This document shows positions 35,463-47,358 of a stretch of DNA of 64,000 nucleotides, piece by piece. Below the pieces are notes generated by a model. The model ran no database searches and was not told the DNA's origin. It saw only the letters and a program-made list of their open reading frames with translations. Each line of letters starts with the position of its first letter. Positions within the stretch are counted from its first letter, which is position 1. The translations under genes were made by a program, and so were the position numbers. Source of the stretch: Ailurus styani (taxonomy: Eukaryota > Chordata > Mammalia > Carnivora > Ailuridae); the NCBI GenBank assembly GCA_002007465.1, contig LNAC01000683.1:315397-379396 (forward strand). Direction: 5' to 3'.

Positions 35463-36104
35463 AAAGTTTAGGACATAATATTCAAGGGAAATTTAGGAAC
35501 TGTTATTTTAGTTAATGACAGAAGGAATATGTGGAGGCAGTGGGAACCTGCCTAACAGCATTCATTCAACCTAGGTAATATGCTGCTTCCTAAGGCTACA
35601 CCCTCCAGAGAGGCCTAGTTGTGGCCAAGTGCAGAGACCTTGTGTTCCAGCCATTTTGCAAATTCAGCTGGATTTGATTTTCCTACCTCTGATGAAATTG
35701 TTAAAAATTACTGATTTTCTCTGATGCTTTCTGCAATTCCTTTGAATTTTAATTTATTGCTCATGGATTAACTTCCTTTTTACTTTTTGCTAAATGTAAT
35801 GTTGATATATCTGCTTTGCTTATTTCTGATAAGTTCCCATAAATGGAGGGAATTTCTATAAACTAAATCCATTTTGCTTTGATTTTCAATATATCTGGAA
35901 ATAATTTTCCAAAGGCGAAAAATGCTGCTCTCAAGACACAATAAAAATTTTACTTTAAAGTGATGTCAACTCCTTGATATATAAATAAGGAAAGTGTGGG
36001 ATGACAGTAACTTTAATACTGTCATAATGTATTATTAACTCTAATTATTAACTGTAATAATGTGATAAAGAACTTAAACTTGGCCAAACATAAAAGGAAC
36101 TAAT
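35463..36104. other. A/T-rich intergenic, nothing recognised
   Basis: No gene or nameable repeat. Confidence 0.3.
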
Positions 36105-36268
36105 TTTTGGGTGGGGGGATAGGGTAACTGGGTGATGGGCATTAAGGAGGGCACTTGGTGTAATGAGCACTGGGTGTTATACACAACTGATGAATCACTA
36201 AACTCTATCCCTAAAAATAATAATACACAATGTGTTAACTAAACTGAATTTAAATAAAGAAATTTTTT
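36105..36268 (+). mobile_element. Carnivore L1 3' end
   Basis: gggtgatgggcattaaggag, gtaatgagcactgggtgtta and gaatttaaataaag form the end of a carnivore L1 3' UTR; 5'-truncated. Confidence 0.8.
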
Positions 36269-37279
36269 AAAAAGAAACTGATTTTTAGAATAATACCCAG
36301 AGGAGAAAATAAAGATGCTCCAAGTGTTGTCTGGCCTTTGAATTTGGTTGGTGGTTCCAGGTCTTTCTTGAGGAGCTCCTCATCTGTGGTATCTTAGGTG
36401 CCTGGGATTCTGAGGAAATCCCCCTGAAAGCAAGAGTTTTTTCCATTTCATCCTATATAGTGACTTTCTAGTCCTTGCCCAAACACAGAAGGTGGAAACT
36501 GAGGGCGAAGAAAGAAAAAAATATATGAACCTGGAAATCTGGTTGCTCAAAGAGGAAAGACATTCAGAATCCACAAAAAGAAGAGGGGATCTGGAGATCA
36601 GGAAACTATAAAACTGGGTCCAGAGAAGTTTTTATATCATGAAAGAATTTCTGATGAGACAAATGCAAATGTGGCCTAAGGTGGTGCTGATGGAAGGTTA
36701 CTGACAGGTGTTATAGGCAGACAGTCTTTCACAGATGCTCCGCAGCTGACCTCTTAAGGTTTCTGTAAGAACCTTAATGAATAACCTTCATGAATAACTG
36801 AAGTGGTTTTTCCTGATGACCCAATGAGCCTTCTCATTCAGCCAATCTCATCTTATCCAGAGAAAAACTAAACTCACTGTTCCCCAACTGCACATATCTT
36901 TCCCTCTCCCCTCTCCCTCCTCTCTTTTATGAATCCTGCTTTAGTCTTTTTATGTCAACCATCCAAGTGATCTGGCTATTCTCCTCTATATGCACGACTT
37001 TTTTTCTGCTACCATGGGCTTACTATACAATTCCACTATTTCCTAACTTTTGAACTTTGCTTCCTCAATCCAAGTCAAGACCCTTCCAGCTTTATACCTG
37101 ATCACCATCACCATCACTGTCACCATCACCATCTCCACCACCATCTCCACTACCATCTCCACCACCATCTCTATCACCACTGCATACTGATTACCATCAG
37201 CAGCACCACCATTACCATCATCATCACTACCATTTATTTCCTGTGAGAGCAAAAAGTACATCTAATTCTCACAATATTC
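36269..37279. other. Intergenic with a (CAYCAY)n triplet tract
   Basis: Unique-looking DNA. The stretch 37098-37235 is a run of cca/tca triplets listed separately. Confidence 0.4.
37098..37235. repeat. Imperfect (CCA/TCA)n minisatellite
   Basis: Repeated caccatcaccatcaccatc-type triplets with an accaccatctcc subunit. The - strand frame through it (MVVEMVVEM) is a by-product. Confidence 0.85.
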
Positions 37280-37280
37280 T

Positions 37281-37463
37281 TTTTTTAAAGATTTTATTTA
37301 TTTCTCAGAGAGAGAGAGCACAAGCAGGGGGAGCAGCAGAGGGAGAGGGAGAGGTAGACTCCCCACTGAGCAGGGAGCCCGATGCAGGACTTGATCCCAG
37401 GACCCCAGGATCATGACCTGAGCCGAAGGCAGATGCTTAAATGACTGAGCCAGCCAGGCGGCC
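37281..37463 (-). mobile_element. Can-SINE
   Basis: Flanked by cacaatattctt; ends gagccagccaggcggccc. Confidence 0.88.
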
Positions 37464-37489
37464 CAATCATCACAATATTCTTAAGAAAG

Positions 37490-37560
37490 TGATTTTCCTT
37501 TGAGGAAATGAAGTCAAATAACTTGTACAGAGTTACACATATAGTAAGTCCCACAACCAA
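37490..37560 (+). repeat. MIR-like remnant
   Basis: gaggaaatgaagtcaaataa followed by agttacacatatagtaagt. Confidence 0.4.
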
Positions 37561-37582
37561 GATTTAAACCTAGGTTTGTTTG

Positions 37583-37780
37583 GGGCGCCTGGGTGGCTCA
37601 GTCAGTTAAGCTGCTGGTTTTGGTTTCAGCTCAGGTCATGATCTCAGGGTTGTGAGATCAAGCCCTGCATTGGGCTCTGCATTCAGCAGGGAGGAAGTCT
37701 GCTTGAAGATTCTCCCTCTGCCCCTTTCCCTGCTCTCGTTCTTTCTCTCTCAAAAATCAATCAATCTTAAAAAAAAAAAA
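37583..37780 (+). mobile_element. Can-SINE
   Basis: ggcgcctgggtggctcagtc head and caatcaatcttaaaaa tail. Confidence 0.88.
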
Positions 37781-37910
37781 ACAGACCCCAACAATCTTGA
37801 TTTGTTTGATTCCAAAGCCCAGACTCTAACCCATTATGCTATACTGCTTTCTAAATTCTTTCTACTACAAGCCATTTCTTTATAGCTCTGTTTTTTAGTG
37901 TGAATTCTTT

Positions 37911-38102
37911 TTTAAAAGATTTTATTTATTTATTTGAGAGAGAGAGCGAGGGAGCATGCGCACATGAGCAGGGGGAGGGGTAGAGGGAGAAAAGCAGGCT
38001 CCCCATTGAGCAGGAGCCCAAAGCGGGGCTCAATCCAAGGACCCCAAGATCATGACCTGAGCCAAAGGCAGATGCTTAACCTAGTGAACCACCCAGGTGC
38101 CC
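37911..38102 (-). mobile_element. Can-SINE
   Basis: Flanked by tagtgtgaattctt / tggtgtgaattctt; ends accacccaggtgccca. Confidence 0.9.
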
Positions 38103-39150
38103 ATTTTGGTGTGAATTCTTAATAGAAAGAATCTGGTTGGCTTGGCTCAATTTTTATTACCATGCCCTATTAGTAGTCACTGACCAGCTTATTGATTGGC
38201 TGACCATGAATCAGGTGCCCATCTCTGGACCAATCAGCTGTGGCCAGAGGATGCAGGGTGCCTGGGGCTGCGCTGTCAGCAGAGACTAGGTGGAACAGGT
38301 GTTGTAACTGGCGTGGCCAGCGCATGTGTACGTGTCTGACTTTCCCTGGGAGTTTGTTCAAGAGAACAGTTTATAATGTACATTGATTTATACTTCATCT
38401 CTTTCCACAGATTATTTGAAATGGCTTATAACAAAAACACAATTATGAAATAGTAATATATAAATACACATGAAAACATTTAAAACATACAAAATGAGGC
38501 AAAAGAGAGTAGAAATATTCCAAACCTTAGGGATGAAAATATTGAGGTACTTGCAAAAGTTAATGTTTTAAGCTTTTTGGGGCAACCAGTGCAACAAGAA
38601 AAATACGGGCGGCCTATAGTACATAAGAGGAAAAGAAAAGTAAAGCAGTTTTTCCCAGCAGTAAGTTCTAAAATAGCCTTCTCACCTGTACTCCTGGGGC
38701 AAAGAATAAAAAAATAAAATAAAATAAAATAAAATAGACTTCTCACATGAGGTCCTTAATAAGGATACTAGGTAATGTAAAGCTAAAAGTTTTCAGCAAA
38801 TTTTCTGTACCAAATTCAATAACTGATTTCATATGCTTGTTCACTATAGCAAACCTAGCCAAGGAGAAGGCAGAGCATTAAGACAGGGGGTAACGGAAGA
38901 AATTCCAGGAAGTGCTAAAAAAAAAAAAAAGTCCTACACAGATAGAGATGTCCATGATTCAGGGACAGAATTTGGAGATCTTAGAGAGGAGAAAATTGCA
39001 TGCTCCTTATATAATCATTCTCTAAAATATCCTTTATCTCCTTTGGACTATTATTAGGAGCTTTACACCAGAAATCCCAGTTTATACTCTGTTAGGTAAC
39101 TTTAGGATGTATGGTTTCCTTTGCTGACTGAGATTGGTTACTTTTTCTTT
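38103..39150. other. Intergenic; small L1 3' tail at about 38690-38738
   Basis: cacctgtactcctggggcaa followed by an (AAAAT)n run is the last part of a carnivore L1. The rest shows no gene. Confidence 0.45.
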
Positions 39151-39349
39151 TCTTTTCTTTTTAAGATTTAATTTATTTATTTGAGAGAGAGAGAGAGAGC
39201 ACAAGTAGGCAGAGCCACAGGCAGAAGGAGAGGGAGAAGCAGGCTCTCCGCTGAGCAGGAAGCCCAACACGGTACTCGACCCCGGGACCCTAGGACTATG
39301 ACCCCAACCGAAGGCAGATGCTTAACCAATTGAACCACCCAGGTGCCCC
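39151..39349 (-). mobile_element. Can-SINE (first of a double insertion)
   Basis: Preceded by ggttactttttctttt and followed by agttactttttctttt. Confidence 0.88.
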
Positions 39350-39376
39350 AAGTTACTTTTTCTTTTTTATTTTTCT

Positions 39377-39579
39377 TTTATTTTTTTTAAGATTTTATTT
39401 ATTCATTTGACACAGAGAGAGAGATTACAAGTAGGCAGAGAGGCAGGCAGAGAGAGGAGAGAGGAGGAAGCAGGCTCCCCGCTGAGCAGAGAGCCTGATG
39501 TGGGCCTTGATCCCAGGACCCTGGGATCATGACCTGAGCCGAAGGCAGCGGCTTTAACCCACTGAGCCACCCAGGTGCC
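39377..39579 (-). mobile_element. Can-SINE (second of a double insertion)
   Basis: Young reverse copy ending gagccacccaggtgccc, followed by a third target copy tactttttctttt. Confidence 0.92.
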
Positions 39580-39597
39580 CTACTTTTTCTTTTTTAA

Positions 39598-40152
39598 AAA
39601 ACATATTTATTTTTATTTACTTTTTACTGAAGTACAGTTTACACACAATGTTATATTAGTTTCAGATGCATAATATTTGACAAGTCTATATATCATGCTG
39701 CCCTCACCACAGGTATAGCTACATCTGCACCATACAACTCTATTACAATATCATTGTAATATACAATATCATTAACTCTATTCTCTCTGCTGTACCTTCT
39801 ATTTCTGTGACTTATTCCATAACTGGAAGCCTCTATCTCCCACTCCCCTTCACCCACTTTGCCCATCCCCCTTACCCCCACCTCTCTAGAAACCATCAGT
39901 TTGTCTTCTGTGTTTATGGGTCTGTTGCTGCCTTTTGTTTTAGTTACCTTTTCTTTCTCTGACTGGCTTATTTCACTTAACATAATAGTTCCCTCTAGTT
40001 CCACCCACATCATTGCAAATGGAAAGATTTCATTCTTTTTGATGGCTGAGATATATTCCATTATATACATATACCACATCATCTTTATCCATTCATCTGT
40101 CAATGGACACCTGGGCTCTTCCCATATTTTGGCTATTGTGGATATTGTGCAG
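39598..40152 (-). mobile_element. L1 fragment: ORF2 C-terminus and 3' UTR
   Basis: The - strand frame reads AKIWEEPRCPLTDEWIKMMW and YIMEYISAIKKNEIFPFAMM, the conserved end of L1 ORF2p. The + side begins with the reversed 3' UTR (actgaagtacagtttacaca). Confidence 0.88.
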
Positions 40153-40193
40153 CACACTTATCTTCTTTGGCAGTGCCATGAATCTAGTCTATT

Positions 40194-40396
40194 TTTTTTA
40201 TTTTTTTTAAAGATTTTATTTATTTATTTGACAGAGAGAGAGAGAGATCACAAGTAGGCAGAGAGGCAGGCAGAGAGAGGAGGAAGCAGGCTCCCTGACG
40301 AGCAGACAGCCCAATGCGGGCCTCGATCCCAGGACCCTGAGATCATGACCTGAGCCGAAGGCAGAGGCCTTAACCCACTGAGCCACCCAGGCGCCC
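40194..40396 (-). mobile_element. Can-SINE, full length
   Basis: Flanked by aatctagtcta on both sides; ends gagccacccaggcgccc. Confidence 0.93.
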
Positions 40397-40700
40397 AAAT
40401 CTAGTCTACTTAAAATCATGTTTGAATTGTTGAGATAGTGGTTTAAAAAGGAACTGGAAACATTTGAAAAACCCAACAAAAGAGAATATTATATGGTGTT
40501 ACATTAAGCAACTATTTAAAATTATTTTATGCAGAATTTTTAAAAGTAAGATATTTACAACATGAAGTTCAGTAAAATGAGCTAATGCCCATTGAATGAA
40601 AAAATACCAAAATGCTAACAGTATTTATGGATTGGGTTAAAGATTATTTTTATTTTCTTATATGTGTATAATTTCTCCCTTAAGATTCTAAACTCAATAA
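40397..40700. other. A/T-rich sequence next to the solo LTR
   Basis: No gene recognised. Confidence 0.35.
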
Positions 40701-40706
40701 ATGTTA

Positions 40707-41183
40707 TGTGGGGAGCCTCGTGCCCAGAGGGAGTTAACTGATTGAGTAAAGGTTCTCGGCTCCCTCAACCGAGGATCCGCACCACCCCTTAAACTGACTG
40801 GAGCAATGGAACGCTCTTGTTTTAACTGATGGAGGAATACAGCTTTGTTTGCCTGCTTATACCTATGTGTACACGTAATCTAAAATAGCCAAAGAGGATG
40901 ACTGGTGCAGGGGCCTAGATGGGGCCAGGAGAGGGAAGCTGAGGGAAGCAACAAGGAACTACTGGCCAGACACTTGGTCACGGGTGAGGAACTTGGCCTA
41001 AATATTGACCTTGCTGACTTATGAAATATGAACTGATATATACTCTGTGCTATGAAAAATAAAGTTGACACTGTTGCAGCAATCGCTGTCAGTGTACCTC
41101 CCGTCCCCATCCTTTCGCAGTCTTCATTTTTCCTCATCCCCTTTCCCTCGGTTTCCTGGTCGATTGTCGCATGGGCCGCAACA
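40707..41183 (+). mobile_element. Solo LTR, probable class II (ERVK-like)
   Basis: A 477-bp element beginning TGT (tgtggggagcctcg) and ending ACA (gggccgcaaca). It is bounded by a perfect 6-bp target-site duplication atgtta (40701-40706 and 41184-41189). An internal AATAAA poly(A) signal at 41058-41063 sets the + orientation and the R region. No gag, pol or env sequence adjoins, so this is a solo LTR left by recombination between the two LTRs of an old provirus. The 6-bp duplication favours class II. Full length and intact duplication suggest it is younger than the MaLR LTRs here. Confidence 0.85.
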
Positions 41184-41250
41184 ATGTTATTACTTTTTTT
41201 AATGAAAAGGGAAGTTATTGAGGAAAAGAGAGTTTCTTCTACAATTCCTT

Positions 41251-41451
41251 TTTTTTTTTTTTTAAGAGAGAGAGAGAGAGAGGGAGAGAGTATGAGCATG
41301 AGTGGGGTGGTGGGCATGTGGGCAGAGGGAGAAGGAGAGAGAGCAGTGCCGAGTGCAGAGCCCAACAAGGGGCTCAGGCTCACAATCTGAGATCATGACC
41401 TGAGCCAAAATCAAAAGTTGGATGTCTAATCAACTGAGTCACCTAGGCACC
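41251..41451 (-). mobile_element. Older Can-SINE
   Basis: Poly-T, an (AG)n run and an end of gagtcacctaggcacccc. Confidence 0.85.
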
Positions 41452-42513
41452 CCATCTCTTCTACAGTTCTTAAGATTGCTGTCAGATCCATCCAAATACC
41501 CTTCCTGCAGTCCTTGCTTTTGGCAGCAATATAAAAATACAGGTATTTTATGAGCATCAGTGGCAGAGAATGTATATTAGCCTATTTATTTTGGCTCAGC
41601 TTTGCTTCCGATCATTAGAGGCCAACTAAAATAAACTGAAAACCGTAAACTCACATTGTTCCCAGAAGATCTCTCCACAGGATGACATACCATTCGGAGT
41701 TCTTGAGCTATCTCATCATGTAGCAAAGGATCTTGTTGGATCCTTTAAGTCATATACCAAAGCAGAGGCCCAAGTGCCAAAGAAAGGGAAAATAGAAAGA
41801 ACAGTTTCATGGCATTTGCTGCTACATGGCAAAGTTGACCCATGCTGGGTAGCTCTAGACCAACACGACCACACTACAGACTCAACTGGGTCTTCTGACT
41901 TAATATAGCTGATTGAACACCCACACATTTGCCTCTGCTCCCACCAGAAATCCCACCAAAATTTGGTGTAGGTTTTTTAAAAGGCAAGATCCTATAAGGA
42001 AGAAAACAACCAGGAAACTATATAATCTATATAAACATCTAAGTGAATAAATCAAGATCTGGCTGGTAAATGGATAAACAGATAAGCAGATAAGAGGAAA
42101 AATAAAGGTAGGCTCACAGTCCTCCCTGTATGGATGGGTTCTTCTACTGGTTGCTTCTCTGCTTCACCTCCAGCATGCTCTGAGTTTCAGGGGCCAGTTA
42201 ACCTCCCCACAGTTGGAGGTACCCTTGAGTGTGCTTTCCCAACCCAACACTCAAGGCATCCCACTATCCCTATTCTGGTCCGAAGAGGGGAGGACATGTC
42301 TTCCCTTAATCCAGACTCTAGCCCATCTATCAGGATCTGACTTCTTTAGGATGATTCAGAATGGAAATGAATCACTCTGAAGGGGAACTAGCCCAGTCCT
42401 ATATGACCTTTGACCTCAATGCTTTATGGCCTAAGACAGTGTATCTAATAGAAATATAACGTGAGCTATGTGTAATTTAAAAGTTTCTAGTAAGATAAAA
42501 AACAACAGATAAT
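41452..42513. other. Intergenic, nothing recognised
   Basis: Unique-looking sequence with short frames only. Confidence 0.4.
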
Positions 42514-42685
42514 TTTTCTTTGAGACAGTGCACATGAATGGGAGAAGGGCAGAGGGAGAAAAAGAGAGACTGAAGCAGACTGAGCATGGAGCCCGATGTG
42601 GGGCTTGATTTCAAGACCCTGAGATCATGACCTGAACCAAAATCAAGAGCTGGACATGTAACTGACTGAGATACCCAGGTGTCCC
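42514..42685 (-). mobile_element. Older Can-SINE, 3' part missing
   Basis: gaccctgagatcatgacctg and gagatacccaggtgtccc in reverse. Confidence 0.8.
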
Positions 42686-43204
42686 AACCAACGGGTAAGT
42701 TTAATAATATATTTTATTTAACTCAGTATATCCAAAATAATATACAATCGTAAAGTGTAATAAATACAAAATTATTAGTGAATTTCTTGTACTAAGTCTT
42801 TGAAATCTGGTGTGTGTTGTATAATTAAGAAACCATTCTGAACTTGGACTAACCCCACATTAAGTGCTTATTGCTACATATGGCTAATGGCAACCATATT
42901 GGACAGCATGGACCTATGACTTTTAATGAGGAAACTATAGCAAATGTGTTTGTCTTGGATCATTTTCTTCAAGAATGAGTTAGTCTTGAGTGATAGACTT
43001 TTCTGAGCATCTATAGATCAGTCTATCACAAACTGCATCAGACCAGGTGAGGTGACAGCCTGAAGGGACAGCCAGGCCTGCACACAACTATGTGGAGTGA
43101 GCATGACTTGAAGGATGCAATCACAGCCACTCTGTTTCATTCTCCACTGTCTCCTTCACTTGCTCAGTGGGACCATTTTTCCCTGTTCCAAGATGGAAAC
43201 TTAG
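42686..43204. other. Intergenic, nothing recognised
   Basis: A/T-rich unique DNA; attgctacatatggctaatg resembles an old repeat but is unassigned. Confidence 0.3.
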
Positions 43205-43600
43205 ACAGTATTAAAGCTTTTCTGAGGTATGTTCCTTCTATCCCTACACTGGAGAGTTTTAATCAAGGAAGGATGCTATACTTTGTTAAATGCTTTTTCT
43301 GTATCTAATGAGAGGATCATATGGTTTCTTTTATTAATGTGGTGTATCACATTGATTGATTTGTAGATGTTGAATCACCCTTGCAGCCCAGGAATAATTC
43401 CCACTGGTCATGGTGAATAATCCTTTTAATGTACCCTTGGATCCTATTAGCTAGTAATTTGGTGAGAATTTTTGCATCCATGTTCATCAGGGATATTGGT
43501 CTGTAATTATTTTTGGTGGGGTCTTTGGTTTTGGGATCAAGGTAATGCTAGCCTCACAGAATGAGTTTGGGAGTTTTTGGCATGTCATCATTTAATCGTT
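43205..43600 (-). mobile_element. L1 fragment (ORF2 reverse transcriptase region)
   Basis: Same reversed text as in the L1 at 60.5-60.9 kb (aggatcatatggtttctttt, cccaggaataattcccactg, gatattggtctgtaattatt), more diverged. A short L1 3'-end piece (atgatccaagattcattgtt) follows at about 43675. Confidence 0.85.
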
Positions 43601-44463
43601 TTCCTTTTCTTTCTTACTTACTTTCTTTTTTCTTTTTTTTACTGTTCTTCTTTCTTTTTTTTATTTTATTTTTTCAATGATCCAAGATTCATTGTTTATG
43701 CACCACATGACTGTTTTTCTTTCTTAATGTTGCATGAAATAATATGTTTGCTAGCTAATGGAGTCTTAGATTCAGTGAAAAATTGTAGTTTTTTATGGAC
43801 ATACCCTCAGCCATCAGCAAGTGCAAGATGAGGAGTGAGCTGGTGCGTGACCTTTGAGGCAAACCAACTTCCCCTGAGGCAGTCAGAAGTAGGCAGTTAT
43901 CAAGAGGTGCTCATCTGTCAGAGGGACTCTACCCAGCCATTGCCACTAGAGGGCTCATCAAGACATTTCATTCTGCAGAGCAAAGGAAACCATCAAAGAA
44001 ATGAAAAGGCCACCTACTGAATGGGACCAAATATTGACAAACCGTATATCTGATAAGGGGTTAATATCCAAAATACATAAATAACTCATATAATTCAATA
44101 GCAGAAAATAAACAATCCAGTTAAAAATGGGCGGAGGATCTGAATAGACTTTTTTTCCAGAGAAGACATAAAGATGGCCAACGTGTACATGAAAAGATGC
44201 TCAACGTCACTAATCATGAGACATCAAGGATATGCAAATCAAAACCACAATGAGACATCACTTCACACCTTTTAGAATGGCTAAAATGACAAGAAATAAC
44301 AAGTGTTGGCCATGACATCAGGAAAAGGGGACCCTTGTTTCACTGTTGCCAGGAAGATAAATTGGTGCAGCCAGTATAGAGGTTCCTCAAAAAATTAAAA
44401 ATAGAACTACCATGTGATCCAGCAATTTCACTTCAGGGTGTTTATTCAAAAGAAATGAAAACA

Positions 44464-44623
44464 CTGGGCACCTGGGTGGCTCAGTCCTTTCAGGGCCCTG
44501 GGATGGAGTCCCATATCAGGATCCCTGTTCAGCGGGGAGTCTGCATCTCCCTCTACCCCTTCCCCACCACTCATGTGCCTTTTCTCTCTCTCCTTCGCAA
44601 AATAAACAAATAAAATATTTTTT
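44464..44623 (+). mobile_element. Can-SINE with internal deletion
   Basis: Head ggcacctgggtggctcagtc joins directly to ctttcagggccctgggatgg, missing part of the tRNA-related body. Confidence 0.85.
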
Positions 44624-44641
44624 TAAAAAGACATGAAGCGG

Positions 44642-44858
44642 GCGCCTGGGTGGCTCAGTGGGTTAAAGCCGCTGCCTTCGGCTCAGGTCATGATCCCAGG
44701 GTCCTGGGATCGAGGCCCACATCGGGCTCTCTGCTCAGCAGGGAGCCTGCTTCCTCCTCTCTCCTCTCTCTCTGCCTGCCTCTCTGCCTACTTGTAATCT
44801 CTCTCTCTCTGTCAAATGAATAGATAAAACTTAAAAAAAAAAAACTTAAAAAAAAAAA
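44642..44858 (+). mobile_element. Can-SINE, full length
   Basis: ggcgcctgggtggctcagtg to a double poly-A tail, flanked by aaaaagacatgaag on both sides. Confidence 0.93.
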
Positions 44859-44872
44859 AAAGACATGAAGCT

Positions 44873-44942
44873 GTGAAAGGTATAAGCCTGATGATTCACA
44901 GACCTGTACCCCTGGGGCAAATAATAAAAAAATTAAAAAAAA
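44873..44942 (+). mobile_element. Very short L1 3' end
   Basis: aggtataagcctgatgattc, then cctgtacccctggggcaaat and an A-rich tail: the last 60-70 bases of a carnivore L1. Confidence 0.75.
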
Positions 44943-45544
44943 GACATGAGAACACTAACTTGAAAAGATATATAAACCCATATGTTTATTGCAGCATTAT
45001 TTACAGTAGCCAAGATATGGAAACAATGTTAAGTGTCCACCAACAGATTAATGGATAAAGAAGTTATGGTATATAATGCAATGGAATATTATTCAGCCAT
45101 AAAAAGAAGGAAATCCTGCCATTGCAACAACGTGGATGAACTTCAAGGGCGTTAAACTGAGTGAAATAGGCCAGGTAGAGGAAGACAAATACCATATGAT
45201 CTCACTTATATGTGAAATCTGAAAACAAAACAAAACAAAAGCTGAATTCAAAGATACAGAGAACAAACTGGTCATTGCCAGAGCCAGGTGGTGGGTTAAA
45301 TGGATGAAGGTGGCCCAAAGGTACCAACTTCCAGTTATAAAACAAGTAAGTCCAAACAGTACCATGACTATGGTTAATAATACTGTATTGCATATTTGAA
45401 AGTTGCTATGGGAATAGATCTTAAAAGTTCTCAACACAAGAAAAAAATGTTTAACTGTGTGTGGTGATGGATGTTTGCTAGATTTATTGTGGTGATCACT
45501 TCACAATATATACAAATATGAAAACTAATATAATGTCATATGTC

Positions 45545-45745
45545 AATTATATTTCAATTTTTTAAATATTTGCCCCAGGGGTACAGGTCTGTGAATCATC
45601 AGGCTTACAACTGTCACAGCACTCACCATAGCACAAACCCTCCCCAATGTCCATAACCCATCCACCCTATCCCTACCCTCCCACCCCCTACTAACCCTCA
45701 GTTTGTTTCGTGAGATTAAGAGTCTCTTTTGATTTGTCTCCTTCC
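45545..45745 (-). mobile_element. L1 3' UTR piece
   Basis: tgccccaggggtacaggtct, cagcactcaccatagcacaa and cctccccaatgtccataacc are the reverse complement of a carnivore L1 3' UTR. Confidence 0.8.
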
Positions 45746-45869
45746 CAATCTTAAACTCCATTTTAATCTATATGCAATAGGGGAATGGATGCATCTTAGG
45801 ATTAATGATGCACAGTGATTACTGAATGCTTACTCTTTCATGTATTGCTCTCAAGACCCTTATCCTTTT

Positions 45870-46030
45870 TTTTAAAGTGATCCAAGATTGTTTATGCACC
45901 ATACCCAGTGCTCCATGCAATACGTGCCCTCCTTAATACCCACCACCAGGCTCGCTCATCTCCTCTCTCCCCTCCCCTCCAAAACCCTCAGTTTGTTTCT
46001 CAGAGTCCAGTCTCTCATGGTTCGTCAAGA
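45870..46030 (-). mobile_element. L1 3' UTR piece
   Basis: tgatccaagattgtttatgc, ccagtgctccatgcaatacg and a tcagtttgtttctcagagtc motif. Confidence 0.75.
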
Positions 46031-46221
46031 CCCTTATTCTCAAGGAACTGAGATTCTAGTGAAAGGAGATAGAGAGGGAATAAATAAATTAAAACATAAG
46101 TAAAGATAAGTTCACCTTGTGATCAGCTCCATAAACAAAATAAATATGGTGATATACATAGACTACAGGGAGGAGTTACAGATAAATCACAAGAATGGTC
46201 ATGACTCTATTTATTTATTTA

Positions 46222-46412
46222 TTTTTAAGATTTTATTTATTTATTTGACAGAGAGAGGGAGATCACAAGTAGGCTGAGAGGCAGGCAGAGAGAGAGGAGG
46301 AAGCAGGCTCCTTGCTGACCAGGGAGCCCGATGCGGGGCTCGATCCCAGGACTCTGAGATCATGACCTGAGCCGAAGGCAGAGGCTTTAACCCACTGAGC
46401 CACCCAGGCACC
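46222..46412 (-). mobile_element. Can-SINE, full length
   Basis: Flanked by gtcatgactctattt / ttcatgactagattt; ends gagccacccaggcaccc. Confidence 0.92.
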
Positions 46413-46736
46413 CGTTCATGACTAGATTTAAAACACAATTATGTGTTCACTAAGGTATCAAACAATACTTCTGTAGGGGGGATGCTGAATCACTATTGCT
46501 GGATAACTTCACGAGCATTCTTGTTTGCAAAGACAGGTGATGGGACCAGAATGTGCATTCACAGACATTTTTGTGAGGGGTGACATGCCAAAACAGGCAT
46601 AAATCCTGTTCAGGCACAATTCTGTAAGGTGTGTGCTTGCCTGGTCTTAATCTGGGCAGCATAGTAACAGCATGTGCTAGTTGGGGTCATCTGGATTTGG
46701 TACCACTCCTAAACAATACCTAAAGAATTCCTTTCG

Positions 46737-46928
46737 GGCGCCCGGGTGGCTCAGTGGGTTAAAGCCTCTGCTTTCGGCCCAGGTCATGATCTCAGGGTCC
46801 TGGGATCGAGGCCCGCATCGGGCTCCCNNNNNNNNNNNNNNNNNNNNNNNNNNNNNNNNNNNNNNNNNNNNNNNNNNNNNNNNNNNNNNNNNNNNNNNNN
46901 NNNNNNNNAAAAAAAAAAAAAAAAAAAA
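46737..46928 (+). mobile_element. Can-SINE partly replaced by Ns
   Basis: Head ggcgcccgggtggctcagtg followed by 81 Ns (46828-46908) and a poly-A tail. The repeat aagaattcctttc is on both sides. Length with Ns is about 192, that of a complete SINE. Confidence 0.88.
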
Positions 46929-47154
46929 AGAATTCCTTTCAAACCCGGACTCTATAAAGAAAACAGGAGGATTAGCTGAGTGGAGCAGGACTCACATGAA
47001 GGCATGAGCTGTATATCTAAAGAGATGGCAGCATAGATACATGCAATGAATCGTGTCATAGTGAGTATAATATGCATTAACACTTAGCACTGGAAAGGAC
47101 CTACTGTGGTGTTTCCCCAGATGGGGGCTCTGGTAGTTCACATGTTCTTTTCTT

Positions 47155-47358
47155 TTCTTTTCTTTTTTAAGGATTTTATTTATTTATTTATTTGACAGAG
47201 AGAGACAGCAAAAGAGGGAACACAAGCAGGAGGAGTGAGAGAGGGAGAGGCAGGCCTCCCGCCGAACAGGGAGCCCAATGCGGGGCTCGATCCCAGGACC
47301 CTTGGATTATGACTTGAGCCAAAAGCAATTGCTCAACGACTGAGCCACCTAGGTACCC
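47155..47358 (-). mobile_element. Can-SINE
   Basis: Flanked by agttcacatgttcttt / agtccacatgttcttt; ends gagccacctaggtacccc. Confidence 0.9.

Larger units (their letters stand above)
43985..45560 (+). mobile_element. L1 fragment (ORF2 end and 3' UTR) with three insertions
   Basis: tgaatgggaccaaatattga, atgcaaatcaaaaccacaat, then after inserted SINEs gcagcattatttacagtagc and cagccataaaaagaaggaaa, ending with the 3' UTR attatatttcaattttttaa. It is a + strand L1 broken by Can-SINEs at 44464-44623 and 44642-44858 and by a tiny L1 3' end. Confidence 0.85.

Noticed and set aside
37043..37261. - strand frame with VVEMVVEM repeats
   Set aside because: Translation of a triplet minisatellite; no gene context.
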